Source: Nocardioides ungokensis (GTDB lineage: Bacteria; Actinomycetota; Actinomycetes; Propionibacteriales; Nocardioidaceae). Taken from it: DNA of 64,000 bases. Where the stretch lies: NCBI RefSeq assembly GCF_013466985.1, contig NZ_CP059164.1:4101001-4165000 (forward strand), in the 5' to 3' direction. The stretch's first letter is position 1. Each line of letters starts with the position of its first letter. Below the pieces are notes generated by a model, which was not told the origin of the DNA, ran no database searches, and worked only from the letters and a program-made list of their open reading frames with translations. This document shows positions 9,233 to 16,223 of the stretch, in pieces. The position numbers were made by a program, and so were the translations under genes.

Positions 9233-10237
9233 ATGCAGCCCCTTGAGGCACTGCAAGATAGCACGCTTGAGATTCTGCGGAGACATATTCCGAGACTGAG
9301 TCGGGTCGCGCTTGTCGATTTTCCTCGCCACCAAAATGCTGGCGACTCCCTGATATGGCATGGCGCCGTGACCTATCTACGGCGGCTCGAGGTCAATGTT
9401 GACTTCATGGCAGATCTGCACATGTTCCATCCCAACGATCTGCGCGAGCGTCTTCCAGGGGGACCGATCCTCATCAATGGCGGGGGAAATTTCGGTGATC
9501 GATGGACGGGCCAGCAGAAGTTTCGAGAGCAGGTCATCCGCGAGTTCCCAGAGCGCAAGATAATTCAACTGCCACAAAGCATTGAATTCCGCTCCGAAGT
9601 TGGACTACGTCAAGCTCAAGCAACTCTCAATTCGCATCCAGATCTGGTGCTGTTGATGCGTGATTGGAACTCCTACGATAGGGCGATCAAGTGGTTCCCA
9701 AACGCCCATGTGGAGTTCTGTCCGGATATGGCCTACGGCGCGGGACGGCAGGAACGTCCACTCACGGCCGAATACGACGTCACAGCTGTCCTGCGAAAGG
9801 ACTCTGAAGCGGTGTCTGGCTCCCGCAGCAATGCCATTAGTTCGTTGACGTCTCTTGAAAGTGGGGACTGGGGCCTCAGTGGGGCCGAGCAACTACGCTG
9901 GCTTCTTTACCGGATGCCGGAGAACTGCGCCCGGGTCGCGCCGCCGATGCGGAGATACCTTGCACCAATGATCGATCGTGCTTTCAACGCAATGATCCGC
10001 ACGAACGTCGCTTCAGCGCGGCGAATCATTGCTCAAGGAAGAACGCTTCTCACTGATCGGCTCCACGCCACAGTCCTAGGTCAGCTCATGGGCATCCCCG
10101 TCGTTGCCTTAGACAACGCTAATGGGAAGATCCGTGCCGCCTACAGCGCCTATATCCAGGAGGTGGGCGGAGTAACCATGGTCGACTCGATGGACGAAGC
10201 GCTCAGTTTGCTGCGTGATGGTGGTCCGATCCATTAA
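9233..10237 (+). CDS. Polysaccharide pyruvyl transferase family protein
   Basis: A 334-residue protein of the CsaB/ExoV-type polysaccharide pyruvyl transferase family, which adds ketal pyruvate to sugars of surface polymers using phosphoenolpyruvate. Visible landmarks are NAGDSLIWHG (near 43), NGGGNFGDRW (near 84), RDWNSYDRA, FCPDMAYG and the C-terminal TDRLHATVLGQLMGIPVVALDN block. ATG 9233 is chosen because GGGAAG precedes it, and upstream in-frame codons lack homology. It is the last gene of the lower-GC polysaccharide block and is convergent with ygfZ. Confidence 0.82.
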   Translation: MQPLEALQDSTLEILRRHIPRLSRVALVDFPRHQNAGDSLIWHGAVTYLRRLEVNVDFMADLHMFHPNDLRERLPGGPILINGGGNFGDRWTGQQKFREQVIREFPERKIIQLPQSIEFRSEVGLRQAQATLNSHPDLVLLMRDWNSYDRAIKWFPNAHVEFCPDMAYGAGRQERPLTAEYDVTAVLRKDSEAVSGSRSNAISSLTSLESGDWGLSGAEQLRWLLYRMPENCARVAPPMRRYLAPMIDRAFNAMIRTNVASARRIIAQGRTLLTDRLHATVLGQLMGIPVVALDNANGKIRAAYSAYIQEVGGVTMVDSMDEALSLLRDGGPIH

Positions 10238-10245
10238 GGAGCGTT

Positions 10246-11271
10246 CTAAGTCAGTCGAGGTCGGACGTGCAGACCCAACTCTGGATCGACCAACATCTCT
10301 TGGGTGGCAGGCATCTCACCCACAGTGAGTTGGACGTCCAGTGCTACGTTCCGTTTCACGACGGCGAGCGCGATCGGACCGAGCTCGTGGTGACGGGCTG
10401 AGCTACCGACAAAGCCAACGACTCTGTCCCCTAACCGCAGTTCCGCCCCCGCAGCGGGTAGCCGATTTTCCGATCCGTCGAGGTGTAGCAGCGTCAGCCG
10501 CCGCGGGGGGCGACCGAGCGTGTGGACACGGGCCACCGTCTCTTGGCCCCGGTAGCAGCCCTTCTCGAGGTGAACCGCGGGTCCGATCCAGCCGACCTCG
10601 TTGGGGATGGTGCGGTGGTCGGTGTCGATGCCTAGACGGGGCTCGCCTCGTGCAATGCGGAGGGCCTCGAAGGCCCACATGCCGCAAGCAGGGCCCGCTG
10701 CTGCGGCGTAGTCCTCGAGCTGGGCGCGTGGGACGAACTCGTAGTCAGCGTAGGGGTTGCGGCTCTGGTTACCTCGCGAGGTTTCGACGCTCGCTGACGC
10801 TCGCACCTCAACCTCCGACGAGCCATCGTCGACGTGGGGCGACCTGGGGCGCCAGGTCACTGCGATCTCGTCGGTGACGTCTGTGGCGTCGACACGCATC
10901 ATGAACCGCATCCGGTCGAGGAACTCGACCAGCGCATCGGCGTGGCCGGGCTCCGTGTGGCCGATGAATGCTTCACCGTCGTCGTAGCCGAAGAACGCGT
11001 GCTCGACGTGCCCCTGAGGGCTCAGGATGAGGGCGCCGGTCCACTGCTTCGGTTGAAGGTCCATGAAGAACTGAGTGGTGAGGGAGTGGAGCCAGGTGAG
11101 CCGATCCGGGCCGGCAATGCGCACCACGTCGCGATGGGAGAGGTCCACGAAGCCCTCGCCCGACTCCAGAGTGCGCTGCTCGCCGTTGAACGATCCGTAG
11201 TGGGCCGCCACATCGGCGTCGATGCCGTGGCCGGCCACGGCGCCGGGCAGGTCCAGCAGGGGGCTACGCAC
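10246..11271 (-). CDS. ygfZ: Folate-binding YgfZ/GcvT-family protein
   Basis: A tetrahydrofolate-dependent protein related to glycine cleavage T-protein that supports maintenance of Fe-S enzymes. The YgfZ signature KGCYRGQE is present, as is the N-terminal FVDLSHRDVVRIAGPDRLTWLHSL block. At 341 residues it is slightly long. The excess ([17 protein letters not shown]) is encoded by an in-frame copy of the 34-bp genomic repeat at 10780-10813, between two conserved parts of the protein. The GTG at 11271 has AGGAG about 10 nt upstream, inside the end of fur, so the genes overlap by 8 nt. Confidence 0.88.
   Translation of the reverse strand: MRSPLLDLPGAVAGHGIDADVAAHYGSFNGEQRTLESGEGFVDLSHRDVVRIAGPDRLTWLHSLTTQFFMDLQPKQWTGALILSPQGHVEHAFFGYDDGEAFIGHTEPGHADALVEFLDRMRFMMRVDATDVTDEIAVTWRPRSPHVDDGSSEVEVRASASVETSRGNQSRNPYADYEFVPRAQLEDYAAAAGPACGMWAFEALRIARGEPRLGIDTDHRTIPNEVGWIGPAVHLEKGCYRGQETVARVHTLGRPPRRLTLLHLDGSENRLPAAGAELRLGDRVVGFVGSSARHHELGPIALAVVKRNVALDVQLTVGEMPATQEMLVDPELGLHVRPRLT
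10780..10813. repeat. 34-bp palindromic repeat, copy 1, inside the ygfZ coding sequence
   Basis: It begins GGTTTCGACG and ends CACCTCAACC, differing from the consensus by one base. Read on the minus strand it is translated in frame as part of YgfZ. The ends pair as GGTT/AACC, and GAGG/CCTC pairs inside in most copies. Confidence 0.85.
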
Positions 11272-11683
11272 GGGGTACACACTCCTCACAGGTGCCGAAG
11301 ACCGTCAGGTGCCCGACGTCCACGACGAACGCGTGCTCCTGACGGAGCCGCTCTCGCAGCGGCGCCAGCACATCAGGGTCAACGGAGACGATGCGGTGAC
11401 AATTCCGGCAGACCAGGTGGAAGTGCTCGTGCTCGGTCACCGAGTGGTAGGTCGGGGCGCGGTCGCTGAGGTGCGCGTGGCGCACCAGGCCGAGCTCCTC
11501 GAGCACCTCCAGCGTGCGGTAGACGGTCGAGACGTTGACCGCCGAGGACTGCTCGCGCACGCGGGCGAGGACCTCGTCCGGCGTGGCGTGACCCAGGTCC
11601 TCGACGGCGCGGAGGATGAGCTCGCGCTGGGGCGTCAGGCGGTAGCCGCTCCCCCGCAGCTTCTCGCGCCAGTCCTGGGTCAT
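11264..11683 (-). CDS. Fur-family metalloregulator
   Basis: A 139-residue Fur/Zur/PerR-type repressor. The N-terminal winged helix includes YRLTPQRELIL and the recognition region VNVSTVYRTLEVLEELGLV (49-67). The metal-binding C-terminus has HEHFHLVC (85-92) and two structural Zn pairs, Cys92-x2-Cys95 and Cys132-x2-Cys135. Sequence alone does not tell whether it senses Fe, Zn or peroxide. The link to ygfZ (Fe-S maintenance), with 8-nt overlap, favours an iron or redox role, which is inference. Confidence 0.9.
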   Translation of the reverse strand: MTQDWREKLRGSGYRLTPQRELILRAVEDLGHATPDEVLARVREQSSAVNVSTVYRTLEVLEELGLVRHAHLSDRAPTYHSVTEHEHFHLVCRNCHRIVSVDPDVLAPLRERLRQEHAFVVDVGHLTVFGTCEECVPRA

Positions 11684-11714
11684 GGGTCCATTGTGGCTGC
11701 TCTGTGCTCACCGC

Positions 11715-11747
11715 GGGGATTCCAGGCTCGCCTCGCTCGCACCTCAG
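11715..11747. repeat. Degenerate copy of the 34-bp palindromic repeat
   Basis: GGATTCCAGGCTCG...CTCGCACCTCAGC resembles the repeat but has several substitutions and a short deletion in the middle. It lies between fur and the nitrobindin gene. Confidence 0.5.
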
Positions 11748-11760
11748 CGTTCGGTGAGCG

Positions 11761-12255
11761 TCAGGCGCGCTGGAGGCGGGCCCAGAGGTGGGGCTGGAGC
11801 TCCTGGCCGACGGCGGCCATGTCGTAGGCGTAGAGCAGGTCACCCTCGACGTTGCCGTAGAGGCGCTTGCCGCCGACGTACTCCTTGGCACTCTCGGTGC
11901 GGGCAACCGCGTCGGTGACGATCTCGAGCTTGCCGCCCTCGGCGTGGCCGTACCAGATCTCCACGAAGCCGGTGTTGTGCGTGAGGACGACCTCGACCTT
12001 GCCCTCGGGGCGGGCACGGACGAAGCCGGTCTCGATGGCGGCGTCGCGGACCTTCTGGCCGCTCTCGTCGACGATCCAGGCGCGGGACATGTAGTGGAAG
12101 AACGGACGGCCGTCGTGGGTGAAGATCAGCTCCTGGCCGAACTGGAACGGCTCGATCGTCGGGTAGTCACCATGACCGTTGCCGCGCCAGGTGCCGAGCA
12201 GCCAGGCGATGGGGCCGCAGTCGGGGTGCAGGTTGTCGGGGAGCTCGAACGGCAT
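11761..12255 (-). CDS. Nitrobindin-like heme-binding beta-barrel protein (FABP family, DUF1794)
   Basis: A 164-residue protein of the nitrobindin family, a ten-stranded barrel binding ferric heme and probably acting on nitric oxide or peroxynitrite. The glycine-rich family motif GTWRGNGHG is at 21-29. A histidine at 156, nine residues from the C-terminus, matches the proximal heme ligand position. Homology starts at MPFELPDNLHPDCGP, so ATG 12255 is the start. Its -10 box (TAGACT on the minus strand, 12264-12269) overlaps that of the divergent DsrE gene. Confidence 0.85.
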   Translation of the reverse strand: MPFELPDNLHPDCGPIAWLLGTWRGNGHGDYPTIEPFQFGQELIFTHDGRPFFHYMSRAWIVDESGQKVRDAAIETGFVRARPEGKVEVVLTHNTGFVEIWYGHAEGGKLEIVTDAVARTESAKEYVGGKRLYGNVEGDLLYAYDMAAVGQELQPHLWARLQRA

Positions 12256-12263
12256 AGTGCGGA

Positions 12264-12273
12264 AGTCTAGTGT
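12264..12273. promoter_or_regulatory. Overlapping divergent -10 boxes of two leaderless genes
   Basis: In AGTCTAGTGT, the plus strand reads TAGTGT (12268-12273), 7 nt before the DsrE ATG at 12281. The minus strand reads TAGACT (12269-12264), 8 nt before the nitrobindin ATG at 12255. The two boxes share the central TA, so RNA polymerase could serve only one direction at a time. Confidence 0.5.
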
Positions 12274-12280
12274 TTGGCCC

Positions 12281-12643
12281 ATGCCCCGCACGCTCGTCGT
12301 CAAGGTCACCTGCGGTTCCGAGGACCCGGAGCGCTGCAACCAGGCGTTCACCGTGGCCGCGTCTGCGGTGGCTGCCGGCGCCGTGGTCAGCCTGTGGCTG
12401 ACCGGCGAAGCCGCGTGGTTCGCGCTTCCGGGCCGCGCGGCCGAGTTCAGCCTGCCGCTAGCGGCACCTCTGGACTCGCTCCTGGACACGGTCGTGGTCG
12501 GCGGCCGGGTCACGCTGTGCACGCAGTGTGCGGCGCGGCGCGAGATCACGGCCGATGACGTCATTCCCGGCGTGCAGATAGCCGGCGCGGCTGTGTTTGC
12601 CGAGGAGATCCTGCAGGACGAGGTGCAGGCGCTCGTCTACTGA
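12281..12643 (+). CDS. DsrE-family protein
   Basis: A 120-residue protein with the DsrE/TusD-like fold: an alternating VVKVTCGSEDPERCNQAF / AASAVAAGAVVSLWLTGEA pattern and a late LCTQCAARREI segment containing a Cys-x2-Cys. Such proteins carry or bind sulfur species, although many actinobacterial members are uncharacterised. Homology and the TAGTGT box support ATG 12281. It is divergent from nitrobindin with a 25-bp gap. It fits the sulfur theme of the neighbouring DUF1416/sulfurtransferase genes. Confidence 0.75.
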   Translation: MPRTLVVKVTCGSEDPERCNQAFTVAASAVAAGAVVSLWLTGEAAWFALPGRAAEFSLPLAAPLDSLLDTVVVGGRVTLCTQCAARREITADDVIPGVQIAGAAVFAEEILQDEVQALVY

Positions 12644-12645
12644 GG

Positions 12646-12679
12646 GGTTTCGAGGCTCGCTGACGCTGGCACCTCAACC
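12646..12679. repeat. 34-bp palindromic repeat, copy 2
   Basis: It begins GGTTTCGAGG and ends CACCTCAACC with one internal change (GCTGGC for GCTCGC). It starts 3 nt after the DsrE stop codon, in the convergent gap before the DUF4012 gene. A partial relic (CCCTCGCACCTCATCC) follows near 12690-12710. Confidence 0.85.
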
Positions 12680-12771
12680 ACCGGCGAGCCCGCCCCTCGC
12701 ACCTCATCCACCTGGTGGACTCGCGCCTCAACCAGCAGTCTGCTCCTGCCCGCCCTCGGCCACCGGCCGGA

Positions 12772-14517
12772 TCAGCAGGCGGACTTGGAGACGGTGTCGT
12801 TGTTGCCCGGGACGATGCTCGGGGTCAGCCCGAGGTGGACAGCGCCGGTCTGCCCCTTGCCCGTGTGCATCGTGAAGTTGAAGACCACGTCCTTGCGTGA
12901 CGAGACGTCGGCGAACACGAGAGTGGCCGGCCGTCCGCGGTAGTTGACGGTCTGGATGATGTGATCCAAGTTCTTGCCGTTGACCGAGATGTGGTTGATG
13001 GTGCCACCGTAGGGGCCGTAGATCGGGATCAGCACGGTCTGCGAGCCAAGGTCTGTGCCCGAGTCCCCGCCCCCGGTCACGTACCGGGGCAGCTTGGTGG
13101 CCGCCTCAGGATCGATGTCCTGGTTGAGGGTCAGCGATCCGGAGAGGGTCTGGCGGCCGTCCGAGCAGCCGGTGGACTTCACCTCGCCCCAGTAGCGCAG
13201 GTAGTAGGACATCTTGGCGGCCGTCGCGTCGTTGAGGCCGATGTCAATGTGGGGGATGTCCCCGTCGTCGGCCGTCAGGGCACCACGGACCCGCGTGCCG
13301 TCGATTGCTGCGTTGACCGAGTGGTCCGAGGCAGCGACAAGGAAGCGGCCCTCCTCAGCGGCCCGAGCCAGGCCTTCCACGAAACGGAGGGGTGACTTCA
13401 GGTGGTCCGTGCTGGCCGCGAAGATGCTCTGCGCCGCCTTCCCGAAGAAGGCGTCCTGGGCGGCCGGCGCCGACAACCTTCTGTATGTGCGGTTGAGCAG
13501 CTCGCTAACGACGTTCTTGCTGGTGAGGGTGATGCCGGCCACCTGCACCGGCCCGGTGCCCTCGAGCAGGTAGGACATGGCCACCGGGTCGAGGGCGACC
13601 ACGCCGTCAAGCTTGACGTTGGGGAACGTCTCCTCCCAGCGTGCGGTCCACAGTTGGGCGGCGCGGGGATAGTCCGGCGTGAAGCCGGCGTCGAGGAAGT
13701 ACAGGCCCAACTGCTCGTGCTGCAGCACGCGCTCGGCCGGGGTGAGCGGCAGCACCGGCTTCGGACGCTGTCCGAACTGCGAACCGGTGCCCTGCTGGGC
13801 CAGGCTGAGCTGGCCATCCTCGGCGTGAATTCTGGCCCAGGACCCGGGCAGCCCGCCGGTGGCGCGGATCTCCGCGTTGTTCTGGAAGATCAGCAGATAG
13901 TCGCGGGGCCCGTCCCCACCCACCATGGTCGGCAGCACTTGCGTCGCCCTTTGCGCCGACGAGAGGGCCTGAGCAGTGTCACCGATCAACTTCGTGTAGC
14001 GGTCGAAGCGGGACTTCAACGGACCCGCGTAGCCCGAGCTGTCCAGCCCGCTCACGTCGGCGTCGGCGGTGACGAAGGCATCGTGCGCGTCAGCCACCGG
14101 GGACTGCAGTCGACGGACTGCGGCCACGTTGATCCGACCGTGTGCGAGCACCCCATCGAGGTCGTCGACTGTGTCGGAGAGCGGCTGGACGCCGTTGGCA
14201 GCGACTGTGTCGAGCGACCGACTTAGCGCGCGCACGCCGGTGGCGTCGTCACCGAGGAAGGGCACATAGGTGAGGCCGGTCCACCACGCGCTTTCTGTGC
14301 GCTGCCTTGCGCTGGCGGCGTCGGCCTGCAGGTCCGTGAGCGCGGCCTTCCGCGCCGAGCCGTCACCGCTGTCCAGCGTGTCCCGAAGCCTGGTCGCGCT
14401 GTTCTCGGCCGCCTGCAGGTCGCCTTGCACTCGCCAGACCAGCCAGCCTGTGTAGGCGACGACCGCGATGAGCAGAGCGACGGGGACGGTCCAGAGCAGG
14501 CGTCGGCGGTTCGACAC
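12772..14517 (-). CDS. DUF4012 domain membrane-anchored protein
   Basis: A 581-residue protein with a short cytoplasmic N-terminus (MSNRRR), one transmembrane segment (about 8-27) and a large extracellular DUF4012 region containing FQNNAEIRATGG and the LWTARWEETFP/DPVAMSYLLEGTGPV blocks. DUF4012 proteins are frequent in actinobacterial polysaccharide loci, but their reaction is unknown. LytR-CpsA-Psr-like attachment has been suggested only by context. Here it lies between the polysaccharide block and a secreted Ig-like protein. ATG 14517 is the first plausible start. Confidence 0.8.
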   Translation of the reverse strand: MSNRRRLLWTVPVALLIAVVAYTGWLVWRVQGDLQAAENSATRLRDTLDSGDGSARKAALTDLQADAASARQRTESAWWTGLTYVPFLGDDATGVRALSRSLDTVAANGVQPLSDTVDDLDGVLAHGRINVAAVRRLQSPVADAHDAFVTADADVSGLDSSGYAGPLKSRFDRYTKLIGDTAQALSSAQRATQVLPTMVGGDGPRDYLLIFQNNAEIRATGGLPGSWARIHAEDGQLSLAQQGTGSQFGQRPKPVLPLTPAERVLQHEQLGLYFLDAGFTPDYPRAAQLWTARWEETFPNVKLDGVVALDPVAMSYLLEGTGPVQVAGITLTSKNVVSELLNRTYRRLSAPAAQDAFFGKAAQSIFAASTDHLKSPLRFVEGLARAAEEGRFLVAASDHSVNAAIDGTRVRGALTADDGDIPHIDIGLNDATAAKMSYYLRYWGEVKSTGCSDGRQTLSGSLTLNQDIDPEAATKLPRYVTGGGDSGTDLGSQTVLIPIYGPYGGTINHISVNGKNLDHIIQTVNYRGRPATLVFADVSSRKDVVFNFTMHTGKGQTGAVHLGLTPSIVPGNNDTVSKSAC

Positions 14518-14551
14518 GGATGGGGTCCTAGCGATGGAGGGCCGAAATGAG

Positions 14552-14586
14552 CCTCGGCCCCGCCGCGAATGCGTGCGAGGCCGAGG
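14552..14586 (-). terminator. Hairpin after the secreted Ig-like gene
   Basis: CCTCGGCC (14552-14559) pairs with GGCCGAGG (14579-14586) around a 19-nt loop, 20 nt beyond the stop of the minus-strand secreted-protein gene. There is no strong U-tract, so this is a weak terminator call. Confidence 0.4.
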
Positions 14587-14606
14587 ACCGAGACTATCGG
14601 ATCAGG

Positions 14607-15029
14607 TCAGCGAACGACCTTGAAGGTCGCCACGTTGTTGCCGTCCATGTACTTCGACTTGGTCGAGCGGTCGAAGCGGGCACGAACGCTGTACTTGCCG
14701 ACCTGCGGCAGCTTGGTGGTCGTGAAGTAGACGGTGCCACCGTCGTAGCCCTTCACGTCGAGGTAGCGGTAGCCACCGTTCACGCGCGCCACCCGGATGG
14801 TGACGTGACCGGAGTCCGGGTTGCCGTTGCCAGCAGCCTGAACGCGGACACCGATCCGGACCGCGTTGCCCTTCTTCACCGTGTCAGCGACCTTGATGCT
14901 CACGCTGGTCGGAACAGTGTTCTGGTACCGAGCGGGAACGCTGTCGGCATTCGCAGCGCCTGCAGAGAGGCCCGCCACGAGCCCGAGCATCATGAACGTG
15001 GCCACCAGGCCGGCGAGCATCTTCTTCAT
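14607..15029 (-). CDS. Secreted Ig-like (bacterial beta-sandwich) protein
   Basis: A 140-residue exported protein. A basic start (MKKM), a hydrophobic core (LAGLVATFMMLGLVAGLSAG) and an AxA-type cleavage site (ANADS) form a Sec signal peptide. The rest reads as a single Ig-like domain (VPTSVSIKVADTVKKGNAVRIGVRVQ... KYSVRARFDRS), as used in adhesive or surface proteins. ATG 15029 has GGGGAG 7 nt upstream, and a Met five codons earlier is less likely. It lies 90 bp upstream of the DUF4012 gene on the same strand, suggesting joint expression at the cell surface. Confidence 0.75.
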   Translation of the reverse strand: MKKMLAGLVATFMMLGLVAGLSAGAANADSVPARYQNTVPTSVSIKVADTVKKGNAVRIGVRVQAAGNGNPDSGHVTIRVARVNGGYRYLDVKGYDGGTVYFTTTKLPQVGKYSVRARFDRSTKSKYMDGNNVATFKVVR

Positions 15030-15151
15030 CTTGGAACTCCCCATGAAAGTGCAACGAGTGAGACTTGAACGGCCACTCTTTCACGAAAATTGGGGATGCG
15101 CACATCACTTGGGTCACTTTGGACCCGGGACCCCGAGAATTCACGCCCCCG

Positions 15152-16000
15152 TTACATGGAGACGCGCTCCAGGCCCAGGAGAGTGCGGGCCTCCGCTGTG
15201 GTGGCGGGGGTGCGCTGGGCCAGCGCGGCCATCGCCACGGCACGCTCGACGAGCTGGGCGTTGCTCTCCACCGGGACTCCGCGACTGATGGTCAGCACGT
15301 CCTCCATGCCGACCCGCAGGTGTCCGCCCTTGGACAGAGCGGCGAGCGCGACGGGCAGGGTCGTGCGGCCGATGCCCGTGGCCGACCAGGAGGTCACCGC
15401 TTCCGGGAGGGTGGCGACGCCGGCGACCAGCGCGTCGGCGGTGCCGGGCATACCGCCCGGGACGCCCATCACGAAGTCGCAGTGCACCTTGCCGCCGTAG
15501 GGCAGGCCGTACTTGTCCAGCAGGCGACCCAAGGCGTGCACCTGGCCGAGGTCGAACAGCTCGAACTCGGGGACGACCCGGTGCTCCTGACTGAGCTGGT
15601 AGAGCTCGCAGACGAACGGCCACGGGTTGGAGAAGACGTCGTCACCGAAGTTCGTCGTGCCCATGGTCAGGCTGCACGAGTCCGGCTCAGCGTCCAGCAC
15701 CTTGAGCCGCCGATCGAGCGGGTCGTGCACCGAGCCACCGGTCGAGAGCTGGACGACGAGGTCGGTCGACTCGCGCACGGCCGCGACCCACTCACGCAGG
15801 AGGGCGGGGTCGAGCGTTGGCTGGTGCTCGTGGTCGCGCACATGGAGGTGGATCATCGACGCGCCAGCCGCCTCGCACGCGACGGCGGTCGCGGCGATCT
15901 CCTCGGAAGTGGTGGGCAACTCGGGACAGTCGGCCTTCGCGGTCTCGGCTCCCGTGGGAGCGACGGTGATCATGATGCGGTCGGCGGGCACGGCATTCAC
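15152..16000 (-). CDS. BKACE-family beta-keto acid cleavage enzyme (DUF849)
   Basis: A zinc-dependent enzyme of the 3-keto-5-aminohexanoate cleavage (Kce/BKACE) family, which splits a beta-keto acid with acetyl-CoA. It has 282 residues. The N-terminal strand IMITVAPTGAET, the zinc motif HLHVRD, GTTNFGDDVF, FELFDLGQVH and HCDFVMG(V)PGG are typical. The substrate cannot be read from sequence. GTG 16000 with AGGA 6 nt upstream is preferred over an ORF start at 16084. It sits alone between envelope genes with no obvious pathway partners. Confidence 0.85.
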   Translation of the reverse strand: MNAVPADRIMITVAPTGAETAKADCPELPTTSEEIAATAVACEAAGASMIHLHVRDHEHQPTLDPALLREWVAAVRESTDLVVQLSTGGSVHDPLDRRLKVLDAEPDSCSLTMGTTNFGDDVFSNPWPFVCELYQLSQEHRVVPEFELFDLGQVHALGRLLDKYGLPYGGKVHCDFVMGVPGGMPGTADALVAGVATLPEAVTSWSATGIGRTTLPVALAALSKGGHLRVGMEDVLTISRGVPVESNAQLVERAVAMAALAQRTPATTAEARTLLGLERVSM

Positions 16001-16210
16001 ACCCGGATCCTGACACAACTGTTCGATCCCGCTCGCTACCTGCGATCGGGTCAAGTTGGCGCGGCCGACGACGTGGCTGCACAACCAAGCTCATGCGCGC
16101 TGGAGTCTTCAGACTTGACTCGTCGCCTCGAGAGCCTGTCGCCGGGCGCCGACTCCGATGCCGAAACCGGGACATGTGCGGGGCCGTCGCGGACGTCAAC
16201 ACATCTCGCG

Positions 16211-16216
16211 TACCCT
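16211..16216 (+). promoter_or_regulatory. Probable -10 box for a leaderless wzy-like transcript
   Basis: TACCCT ends 7 nt before GTG 16224. No Shine-Dalgarno sequence intervenes apart from GGGG immediately before the start. Confidence 0.35.
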
Positions 16217-16223
16217 CGCCGGG

